Shown here piece after piece: positions 8,401-12,837 of a DNA stretch of 12,837 nt. The stretch's first letter is position 1. The number at the start of each line of letters is the position of its first letter. The notes below the pieces were generated by a model. It was not told the origin of the DNA and ran no database searches. It saw nothing but the letters and a program-made list of their open reading frames with translations. Source of the stretch: JBBQTU01 sp038213005 (GTDB lineage Bacteria; Planctomycetota; Phycisphaerae; Tepidisphaerales; Tepidisphaeraceae). Location: the NCBI GenBank assembly GCA_038213005.1, contig JBBQTU010000119.1, positions 1-12,837 of the forward strand, read 5' to 3'. The translations under genes were made by a program, and so were the position numbers.

Positions 8401-8887
8401 GGTGCTCTCGTCAACGCCTTGGCGAAGGCAGATGGGGCTGCTGGCCAATCTCAATAGCTTTGCCTTCGACTATCTCACACGACAGAAAATCGGCGGGATT
8501 ACGTTGAACTTCTTCATCGTCGAGCAGCTTCCCACGTTCCCTCCCGCTAAGTACGACGAGAAATGCCCCTGGGATAAGAAGCAGACCCTGGAAAAGTGGA
8601 TCAGCGAGCGCGTCTTGAAACTCACCTGCACCGCTGACGACATGCGCCTCTTGGCCGACGCCGCAGGCTTCAAGCAGGGCGTCCACAAATGGAACGACGC
8701 CGAACGCGCCCAACTCCGCGCCGAACTCGACGCCGCGTACTTCCTCCTCTACGGCTTCACCCGCGACGAGATCAACGACGTGCTCAACGGCTTCAACGGC
8801 GTCGTGAAAGAAGACCAAGCCCACGCCGGCCCCGGCCAAACCCGCTCCGGTATCCTCGCCGTCTTCGACGAACTGAGCGCTCGCTGA
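5438..8887 (+). CDS. Single-chain restriction-modification enzyme (Type IIG-like, Eco57I-type N6-adenine methylase with PD-(D/E)XK nuclease)
   Basis: This is a 1149-residue defence protein from the chosen ATG. The N-terminal nuclease candidate has Asp115 and a Glu134-Cys-Lys136 pair (D...ExK spacing) in a beta-strand setting, with a conserved acidic helix around residue 88. A helical linker follows (~200-410). The methylase has motif X YYTPPQF (425-431), SAM motif I DPACGSGAF (468-476), GMDLSEEAVEITRLALW (522-538) and catalytic NPPW (614-617). The C-terminal half holds a specificity region with PLYEAKMVQGYDHR (~888-901) and KDITSPTNQRTM, seen in Eco57I/PglX-type enzymes. Nuclease, methylase and specificity in one chain fit Type IIG; PglX of BREX is similar but lacks an N-terminal nuclease, and no BREX gene is nearby. 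Residues ~586-598 derive from an inserted palindromic repeat. C-ending codons are favoured more strongly than in the ABC genes, hinting at transfer. The target sequence cannot be predicted. Confidence 0.9.
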   Translation: MAKTQGDARTDYLFPDLGRKHRQLFIPKRLTQVVFALWEQVKGSDAAMLDQAQSRLNHWADMAAKGALAHKETSLDAEFLRILFAEGLGYVSRGSSTDVFQLDRQFTVPGGGTADGALGFFSVGKQPRPIAVIECKGASVDLDHDKSNGRTPVQQLWDYLAQLPDTPWGILSNYVTLRLYHRDATPRAYHEWTIKDFRDMNRVKEFAYLLGPDGLLGKPPLQKPRADTMLELSAAKQREVGDDLYNYYSTQREILIDLLISQHRYATDDAIKSAQLLLDRVVFIAFCEDRGLLPPQLLKNTWANVPYLSRAGARWRNFIDLFHFIDKGHPRLDLKDGYNGGLFKHDTLVDDLQLDDEPATEVFKNIGEYDFSEQGEVSVDVLGHLFEKSITELEKKKAVGLFGPQAAAAAVQMPKSAERKRFGIYYTPPQFTRLIVDKTLGRLLEDRVEIHDDPLARIAAIRKLRVVDPACGSGAFLIAAYERMEDAYDSALHLLRVAGRASEAADIAKHYPDWILADNLFGMDLSEEAVEITRLALWIRSARKGVALSDLSHNVICGNSLVADASVHARAKEWSDAFPAIFSSIPSPLGEGKGGGLPGQQSSPADGFDCVIGNPPWERLKLQEREFFALSAMEIAGAVNAADRRKLIEKLQTQAPELWKRYNDAKAAAEKTLAYVRHCGRFPHTGRGDVNTYMLFAELSRQLVAPDGLIGLLVPSGIATDDTTKHFFGDLMDKKALCALYDFENKKAVFADVHRAFKFSVLLINGRDRQTEAADFVFFAHSLEDLDPGERHITLSARDLKLLNPNTRTCPIFRSRYDCELTKRVYRNVPILLDKSRKTGGNPWDIKFSRMFDQTNDAELFRDAKSLQSDGFHLDGNRWLRRKEVYLPLYEAKMVQGYDHRAASVIVEGANWMRQGQTEETPPVYHQNPEFVAMSRFWVAQEEVRRIIDGKGEFPAFLGFKDITSPTNQRTMIASAIPFSAVTNHFPLVLSSTPWRRQMGLLANLNSFAFDYLTRQKIGGITLNFFIVEQLPTFPPAKYDEKCPWDKKQTLEKWISERVLKLTCTADDMRLLADAAGFKQGVHKWNDAERAQLRAELDAAYFLLYGFTRDEINDVLNGFNGVVKEDQAHAGPGQTRSGILAVFDELSAR
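7193..7230 (+). repeat. Dispersed palindromic repeat, copy 2, inside the restriction-modification reading frame
   Basis: CCCTCCCCC-TT-GGGGGAGGG (7193-7212, nine-base arms) is followed by a short linker and GGGGGTTTG. This is the same layout as the element at 1003-1035, in the opposite orientation. It is translated in frame as PSPLGEGKGGGLP (residues 586-598), in the loop between the SAM-binding part and the NPPW motif of the methylase. The frame remains open on both sides, so the gene is not disrupted. Confidence 0.75.
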
Positions 8888-9065
8888 GTCCCGTCACCTC
8901 CAGCCATTCCCGACTGCACCTTTTTTCGCACTGCGGCTGCCGCAATTTGCCGCGAATCCAGCAGCCATTTCTGAGCAAATCTCTTGTGCTGTAAACTACT
9001 CCTGAAGCCTCCAGCCCTGCGCGCTGACGGCTTTCGGCCAGGTTATAGACCTGACTGGGTGCTCA

Positions 9066-9071
9066 TTGACA
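9066..9071 (+). promoter_or_regulatory. Perfect -35-like hexamer TTGACA without a clear -10
   Basis: TTGACA matches the -35 consensus exactly and sits 8 bases before three 11-mer repeats. The best downstream -10 candidate, CATTAT at 9086-9091, is spaced by only 14 bases, so a normal sigma-70 promoter is doubtful. If it is a promoter, the 11-mers would cover the -10 and start region, as operators do. No gene is seen immediately downstream. Confidence 0.25.
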
Positions 9072-9078
9072 AGTGAAT

Positions 9079-9111
9079 AGCCGGCCATTATCCGGCCATC
9101 AGCCGGCCCAT
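9079..9111. repeat. Three tandem 11-bp repeats with CCGGCC core
   Basis: The three consecutive units are AGCCGGCCATT (9079-9089), ATCCGGCCATC (9090-9100) and AGCCGGCCCAT (9101-9111). Each carries a near-palindromic CCGGCC core, and the period of 11 bases is one helical turn, so all cores face the same side of the DNA. Protein-binding sites (operator or iteron type) are possible. Chance GC repetition is the alternative. Confidence 0.65.
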
Positions 9112-9260
9112 AATCACACCACAAAGGTCCGAAATGGCCCTCTGACTTAAATACCTAACAGGTGTTATTTCATGTTGGCAGTCACGCGTCACGTATTATG
9201 TATCACGTTCCGGCCGCTTCGTCGTCCCGATCGCAGCGGGATCGCTTGTGGCATCCCGAT

Positions 9261-9277
9261 CGACTTACGTCAAATCG
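9261..9277 (+). repeat. Dispersed repeat, partial copy D
   Basis: CGACTTACGTCAAATCG matches the core of copy A at 14 of 17 positions, in the same orientation as A and opposite to B and C. Similarity fades beyond it. The short length makes this weaker than the other copies. Confidence 0.4.
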
Positions 9278-9290
9278 CCTCGCAGGCACT

Positions 9291-9329
9291 AAACTTGCGC
9301 GTCTGACCCCCCTGAATCGCACCTAAGTC
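9291..9329 (-). repeat. Dispersed repeat, diverged copy C
   Basis: This aligns with 9372-9409 (copy B and its left flank) at about 31 of 39 positions with one single-base gap, in the same orientation. It shares the AAAC.TGCGCGTCT start and the ATCGCAC.TAAGTC end. The two copies lie about 81 bases apart. Confidence 0.6.
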
Positions 9330-9381
9330 CCTGTCAATACTGTTCTCCCGACCCCCTCCCCCACCCCTGAGAAACGTGCGC

Positions 9382-9427
9382 GTCTTGCCTCCTCGATCGC
9401 ACGTAAGTCATCCAAGACAGCAGGCGG
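9382..9427 (-). repeat. 46-bp dispersed repeat, copy B (right of the restriction-modification gene)
   Basis: This is the reverse complement of copy A at 43 of 46 bases. Copies A and B are therefore a long-range inverted pair about 4.2 kb apart that encloses the restriction-modification gene and most of its downstream region. No encoded transposase lies between them. Confidence 0.85.
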
Positions 9428-9453
9428 AGAGCGAGAGGGCGTGACGAGGAATG

Positions 9454-9577
9454 AGTGGCCGACTGAAGTCGGCTCCACTTTGGGGGCGGAACTGAAGCGA
9501 CTACAGAGTCGCTTCTACGGGGCTGTAAAACGAGAACTCCCAGAAAAACGGGCACGCCCGTCGGGTGCTGGCGCCCG
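9454..9577. repeat. Array of four hairpins upstream of the ClC gene
   Basis: H1: AGTGG-CCGAC-TGAA-GTCGG-(CT)-CCACT (9454-9479, ten pairs with a two-base bulge). H2: GAAGCGACT-ACAG-AGTCGCTTC (9494-9515, nine perfect pairs). H3: ACGGGC-AC-GCCCGT (9548-9561). H4: CGGGTGC-TG-GCGCCCG (9562-9577, one G-T wobble). None is followed by a T-run. They resemble REP-type intergenic palindromes or a structured leader more than a terminator. Confidence 0.65.
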
Positions 9578-9646
9578 GGGGATCGCTGATGGCCTGTGAG
9601 GGCGGCTCGGGAATATTGCGCCATAGGTCCGGGGGGCGCTGTGGGG

Positions 9647-9652
9647 TATCAT
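9647..9652 (+). promoter_or_regulatory. Candidate -10 box of the ClC gene
   Basis: TATCAT (five of six consensus bases) ends 8 bases before ATG 9661, which would give a transcript starting at the initiator codon. No Shine-Dalgarno precedes the ATG and no good -35 is visible. The arrangement matches that of the restriction-modification gene. Confidence 0.4.
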
Positions 9653-9660
9653 CTGCCGCC

Positions 9661-11529
9661 ATGTTCGGTGCTGTTTCCAGTGTCGGTGCCCGTTTTCGCG
9701 TGCTGTTGACTCGGATGCTTCGCCGTCTGGGACTGCAAGAGGACTCCTATCTGGTGGTTCTGGCCATCCTGATCGGCGTCCTGGCGGCCGGGGCGGCCTG
9801 CGGGTTTCACCAATTCATTGAGCTTGTCCGCCAGCGCCTGTTCGGGTCGTCTGATCCAGGATTTCTTTACGGGCGCGGAGCGTGGCTGCTGGTCCTCTGG
9901 CCGGCCCTGGGTGGGCTGGTCGTGGGGCTGTTTGGACGTTTGACCGGGCAGCATGCCGAAGGCGTGCCTCGCGTGATCGAGTCGGTGGTCCGTCGCCACG
10001 GGTTCATGCGGCCGCTGACGACACTGGAGACGATCTTCACGGCGGGGATGACCATCGGTTCGGGCGGGTCGGCCGGCGCTGAAGGTCCGATCATCCAGAT
10101 CGGCGCCGGGCTGGCTTCGGCAGTTGGCGGGTTGTTTCGCGTCGCCCGGCACCACATGCCGATCCTGGTGGGCTGCGGATGTGCGGCGGGGATCAGTGCC
10201 ATCTTCAACGCACCGATCGGCGGGGTCCTGTTCACGATTGAGGTGATTCTCCAGGACTTTTCGCTCCGCGCGTTCATGCCGCTGGTGCTGGCGAGCGTTG
10301 TTGCCAACGTCATGACTCAGACCATCCTCCGCGACTGGCTGGCGACCGGTTACGGGGCGATCTTCGATATGCCGATGATGGGCAACGCCGATCTGTCCTG
10401 GTCACAGATGCCAGCCATGGTGGGTCTGGGCCTGGTCTGCGGGCTGGGCGCGGTGGCTTTGCTGAAGCTGATGTTCTTCACAGAGTCGCGCGCGGCGGCT
10501 TCGCGGATTCCATCGTGGCTGAGACCGGCCGTGGGCGGCGCTGCGCTGGGCGTGATGGGCGTGCTGTATATCGTGGTGGTTGGCTGGTGGATGGCGGAAA
10601 AGGTTAAGCCGATCTCGTTCACGTCATACCCGATGCCGGCGTTTTTCGGCGATGGGTATGGCGCGATCCGCAAGTTGCTGGAGCCGGGGTTCTACAGTTC
10701 GATGCCAGCGCGTGAACTCTGGGTGCTGCTGGTGGTGCTGGCCGGGGCGAAGATACTGGGCACCTGTCTCACGCTGGGCAGCGGCGGCAGTGGTGGGATC
10801 ATCGCTCCATCTCTGTTCCTGGGCGCGGCCATCGGCGGGATCATGGGCTTCGCACTTCAGCAAGCGGGATTCATCGCCCCGGTCAACCCGGGCCTGTACG
10901 CCCTGATCGGCATGGGCGCGGTGCTGGCAGCGGTGGTGCGCGCGCCGCTGGCAGCCATCCTTATCCTCCTGGAACTGACCAACGACCACCACGTCATCCT
11001 GCCGGCAATGCTCTGCTGCATCGCGGCGACCGGCCTGTCGCGACTGTTCTGCCCGGAGTCGATCTACACCCATGCGCTGCGCAAGCGCGGCGTGCGGCTG
11101 GGTCGAGCGGGTGAGTCGTCCGTGCTTGGGCAGATCACGATCGAGCAGGTCGAACTGGAACCGGTGACTACCGTCCAGTTGAGCAGCAGTTTTCGCGACC
11201 TGCTGGTCCTGCTGGGCGCCGACCTGCGTGATGTGGTGGTGCTGGACGGCCACGGCGGCTATGCCGGGCTGCTGTCGCGCACCGATATCGAGAGGGCGCT
11301 ACTGCAGCCGGACTCGATCCCGCTGCTGGTGGTCAGCGAACTGGTACACCTCGGCTGCCCCATCCTGATGACTACCGAGGATCTGGCTTCTGCCGTGGAG
11401 CACTTTTCGCACCAGGACTGCGACTCACTGCCGGTCTGCCTCGAAGGGGGCGAGGGTCGGGTCATCGGCATGCTCACCCGCACGCGCCTGATGCGGCACT
11501 ACCACGTGGCTTTGAGCCAGACGGCGTAG
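9661..11529 (+). CDS. ClC-family chloride channel/transporter with C-terminal CBS pair
   Basis: A 622-residue inner-membrane anion channel or antiporter. Membrane helices fill residues ~28-465. Family signatures are GSGGSAGAEGP (133-143, with the gating Glu at 141), GISAIFNAPIGGVLFTIE (177-194) and GSGGSGGIIAPSLFLG (373-388). A cytoplasmic part (~500-610) has the look of two CBS domains, which often bind adenine nucleotides and control gating. Compared by eye with E. coli ClcA, the internal proton Glu (Glu203) is Val195, as in many chloride channels. The central Tyr445 corresponds to His443, and the Ser107 position reads Glu100 in AEGVP. These departures make strict 2:1 chloride/proton exchange doubtful, though no transport mode can be proven. 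ATG 9661 was chosen for its adjacent -10 box; the frame extends to 9565 without homology. The gene stands alone. Confidence 0.93.
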   Translation: MFGAVSSVGARFRVLLTRMLRRLGLQEDSYLVVLAILIGVLAAGAACGFHQFIELVRQRLFGSSDPGFLYGRGAWLLVLWPALGGLVVGLFGRLTGQHAEGVPRVIESVVRRHGFMRPLTTLETIFTAGMTIGSGGSAGAEGPIIQIGAGLASAVGGLFRVARHHMPILVGCGCAAGISAIFNAPIGGVLFTIEVILQDFSLRAFMPLVLASVVANVMTQTILRDWLATGYGAIFDMPMMGNADLSWSQMPAMVGLGLVCGLGAVALLKLMFFTESRAAASRIPSWLRPAVGGAALGVMGVLYIVVVGWWMAEKVKPISFTSYPMPAFFGDGYGAIRKLLEPGFYSSMPARELWVLLVVLAGAKILGTCLTLGSGGSGGIIAPSLFLGAAIGGIMGFALQQAGFIAPVNPGLYALIGMGAVLAAVVRAPLAAILILLELTNDHHVILPAMLCCIAATGLSRLFCPESIYTHALRKRGVRLGRAGESSVLGQITIEQVELEPVTTVQLSSSFRDLLVLLGADLRDVVVLDGHGGYAGLLSRTDIERALLQPDSIPLLVVSELVHLGCPILMTTEDLASAVEHFSHQDCDSLPVCLEGGEGRVIGMLTRTRLMRHYHVALSQTA

Positions 11530-11747
11530 ACGCGCCCCACGCGGCGGGCAGATGATCGCAACCAGGGCGGCTCCGGGCGATTGCGCGGCCAGGCCTGGGC
11601 GTGGGTGATCATCTTTTCAACGCTGCGCGCCTGGCGGAGTATCACCACTGGACCGCATCGTCGTATCGCGACGCGCGGCCCGAGGCTGCGGCGCAGACTG
11701 GGCGATCGGGCACAATGCGATGTTTCGGATTTCAGGTCAGATGTCTG

Positions 11748-11776
11748 TTGCAGAGGTCTGCGGCAGTGTGCATAAT
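11748..11776 (+). promoter_or_regulatory. Candidate promoter of the M28 peptidase gene
   Basis: TTGCAG (11748-11753), a 17-base spacer and CATAAT (11771-11776, five of six -10 bases). The start would be near 11783, giving a leader of about 110 bases before GTG 11896. The -35 is weak. Confidence 0.33.
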
Positions 11777-11880
11777 CCGGCCCGCGTTATGCGCTGGCCT
11801 GAGCCTCTGCTGGCCGGACTGAATGTGGTGATGGTTTGACCAGGGCTCTGGATCTTCAGAACTCCAGTGTTGAGAAGACT

Positions 11881-11887
11881 GAGAGGA
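11881..11887 (+). promoter_or_regulatory. Shine-Dalgarno deciding the GTG start at 11896
   Basis: GAGAGGA lies 8 bases before GTG 11896. It is the clearest ribosome-binding site in the window next to that of the second ABC gene. It places the start exactly ahead of a signal peptide. Confidence 0.6.
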
Positions 11888-11895
11888 ACGCAGTA

Positions 11896-12474
11896 GTGCT
11901 TTCACTGCAAAGACGACACCGAATCTCGGATGGCTGGCGGTTGTCTCCAGGTTGCGCCTGGGGCTGGCTGCCATTGTGCTTGGCGTTTCTCATCGGGTCG
12001 CTGGCGTCTGCGCAGGTGAATCCGCAGCAGTTCCAGAAGGACCTGAACCAGCTCACATCGCAGCCGCGGGTCATTGGCACGCCGGGGTACTATGCCGCGG
12101 CCGACTATATTCAGGCGCAGCTTCGGGGTCTGCCCGGGGTGCAGGTCAAGACGCACGAATACGAAGTGGTGATGCCGGTGACCGAGTCAGCGGCGCTCCA
12201 GTTGCCCGGTGCCGGGGATGTGCCGGTCTATCCATTCTGGCCGGCTCACACGCGTCTGAACGCAACGCCCGCGGAGGGGATTTCCGGGCGTCTGGTCTAT
12301 GTTGGCAACGCTGCCATCGAAGGGATTCGTCCCAAGTCGCTGGACGGGCAGATTGCCGTGGTGGACGCTTCGGCCGGTTATGCGTGGCAGCGGGCGGCGT
12401 ATTTTGGCGCCAAGGCCATCGTGGTGCTGGGCGAGAAGGATCTGAGCAATTCGGACCTGCGGGACCACGCTTTG
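11896..12474 (+). CDS. Secreted M28-type peptidase with PA domain, 5' fragment (3' part missing)
   Basis: From GTG 11896 the frame encodes a signal peptide: a basic start with RR, a hydrophobic WLPLCLAFLIG stretch and a likely cut after ASA at residue 39. The mature start is QVNPQQFQKDLNQL. RVIGTPGYYAAADYIQAQL (~57-75) is the typical opening of M28 aminopeptidases, and residues ~128-177 (GRLVYVGN...GQIAVVDAS...AAYFGAKAIVVLGEKD) look like the inserted protease-associated domain. The family's zinc-binding catalytic half should follow. Instead, homology stops at about residue 190 and the frame runs on, without a stop, through the antisense of gpsA to the window end. The fragment has no zinc ligands and would be inactive. 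It is either one side of an assembly misjoin or a gene cut by rearrangement. The GTG start and missing stop make it easy to overlook. Confidence 0.75.
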
Positions 12475-12482
12475 CGCAATCG
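12460..12482. other. Breakpoint between peptidase fragment and gpsA fragment
   Basis: Peptidase homology on the plus strand (SDLRDH, ending about 12468-12474) meets GpsA homology on the minus strand (GVDMPIAQ, ending about 12475-12484). Each frame continues into the antisense of the other, with no intergenic space and no stop codon. An 8-base palindrome, TTGCGCAA (12472-12479), lies at the join. The exact breakpoint cannot be fixed by eye. Confidence 0.7.
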
Positions 12483-12837
12483 GCATGTCCACGCCCAGGC
12501 TGGCGGCGCGCTGCGCCACGGTGCGGGCGCAGTAAACGCCTTCGGCCACATGGCCCAGCGACGCCAGCACTTCGCCCAGGGTCTTGCCCTGCGCCAGCAG
12601 CAGGCCGACCTTGCGGTTGCGGCTCAGGTCGCCGGTGGCCGTCAGCACCAGGTCGCCCAGTCCCGACAGGCCGGTAAAGGTCTCGGCGCGCGCGCCCAGC
12701 GCCACGCCCAGCCGCGTCATTTCGGCCAGACCACGCGTGATGAGGGCGGCCCTGGCGTTCAGGCCCAGTTGCAGGCCGTCGCACAAGCCGGCGGCAATCG
12801 CCATGACGTTCTTGACAGCCCCGCCGACCTCGACGCC
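12475..12837 (-). CDS. gpsA: NAD(P)-dependent glycerol-3-phosphate dehydrogenase, fragment lacking both ends
   Basis: GpsA makes sn-glycerol-3-phosphate from dihydroxyacetone phosphate for phospholipid synthesis in the cytoplasm. The minus-strand frame is open to the window edge and starts inside GVEVGGAVKNVMAIAAG, whose Lys is the catalytic lysine of the family. ALITRGLAEMTRLG, GLSGLGDLVLTATGD, LSRNRKVG (substrate-binding Arg) and HVAEGVYCARTV follow. Homology ends after GVDMPIAQ, about 30 residues short of the usual C-terminus; the frame continues through antisense peptidase sequence to a TGA at 12187-12189. ATG 12804 is an internal Met, not the start. The wording, especially GLCDGLQLGLNARAALITRG, is what I remember from Burkholderiales proteins and does not suit the rest of the window. 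Family assignment is firm; origin is inference. Confidence 0.92.

Larger units (their letters stand above)
8888..9660. other. Repeat-rich gene-free region between the restriction-modification and ClC genes
   Basis: Roughly 770 bases without a recognisable gene. From left to right it holds an AT-richer patch near 8950-9000, an inverted repeat CAGGT-TATAG-ACCTG (9039-9053), a TTGACA hexamer (9066-9071), three 11-mers (9079-9111), repeated TCACG words (~9181-9210) and inverted CCCGAT/ATCCCG words (~9215-9260). Next come copies D, C and B of the dispersed repeat (9261-9427) and a hairpin array (9454-9577). No tRNA or protein-coding signal is seen. The ClC frame is open to 9565, but that extension overlaps the hairpins and has no homology I recognise. 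Confidence 0.6.
11530..11895. other. Intergenic region between ClC and peptidase genes
   Basis: About 365 bases with no recognisable gene. Short open frames at ~11581-11822 in two phases lack ribosome-binding sites and family resemblance. A CACAAT box (11711-11716) and the candidate promoter at 11748-11776 lie in its second half. No hairpin with a T-tract was seen after the ClC stop. Confidence 0.55.

Noticed and set aside
9079..9111. CRISPR-like array
   Set aside because: Units are only 11 bases and directly adjacent, without spacers, and no cas gene is present.
11581..11822. Two short plus-strand frames between ClC and peptidase genes
   Set aside because: They overlap each other in different phases, and have no ribosome-binding site and no recognisable family.
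12187..12474. C-terminal continuation of the gpsA frame down to the TGA at 12187
   Set aside because: These residues are antisense of the peptidase and do not resemble GpsA. They are read-through past the breakpoint, not protein.
11952..12677. Plus-strand frame starting at ATG 11952
   Set aside because: It is a shifted frame of the peptidase fragment and antisense of gpsA across the breakpoint. The frame starting at GTG 11896 carries the signal peptide and peptidase motifs.

Overview
The window is GC-rich bacterial chromosome. It is packed with ordinary genes, but two intergenic stretches are rich in repeats. My best guess for the main part is a Planctomycetota/Phycisphaerae-like or similar environmental lineage. 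This rests on the general look of the proteins, on weak Shine-Dalgarno use with -10 boxes sitting right at start codons, and on abundant short dispersed palindromes. No marker gene here proves it. The last ~360 bases look different: the gpsA fragment there reads like a Burkholderiales (Betaproteobacteria) protein and is joined abruptly to a truncated peptidase gene.

Layout. 1-984 (+): NAD-type isocitrate dehydrogenase, cut at the window's left edge. 985-1265: intergenic, with a dispersed palindrome and a candidate promoter. 1266-5143 (+): two ABC exporter half-transporters joined by an ATGA overlap. Their nucleotide-binding motifs are complementary, as in asymmetric heterodimeric exporters. 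5144-5437: intergenic, with a 46-bp repeat copy and a nested inverted repeat. 5438-8887 (+): a single-chain restriction-modification enzyme (PD-(D/E)XK nuclease, N6-adenine methylase and specificity domain). A palindromic repeat sits inside its reading frame. 8888-9660: about 770 bases without a gene, holding three phased 11-mers, further copies of the 46-bp repeat family and an array of hairpins. 9661-11529 (+): ClC-family chloride channel/transporter with two CBS domains. 11530-11895: intergenic. 11896 to about 12474 (+): 5' part of a secreted M28-type peptidase, starting at GTG behind a good Shine-Dalgarno. About 12475-12837 (-): C-terminal half of GpsA, cut at the right window edge and also lacking its own C-terminus.

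How it fits together. The two ABC genes form one operon and one complex. The restriction-modification gene is a solitary defence gene. It is bracketed by two 43/46-identical inverted copies of an intergenic repeat, so it may be a mobile or invertible cassette. The ClC gene, the peptidase and the dehydrogenase show no functional link to each other. The junction near 12460-12482, where two genes from opposite strands run tail-to-tail into each other's antisense frame, is best read as an assembly chimera or a recent rearrangement.

I saw no rRNA, tRNA, CRISPR array, transposase or integrase. The strongest candidates for something undescribed are the repeat families, especially the inverted pair around the restriction-modification gene and the palindrome embedded in its coding sequence.
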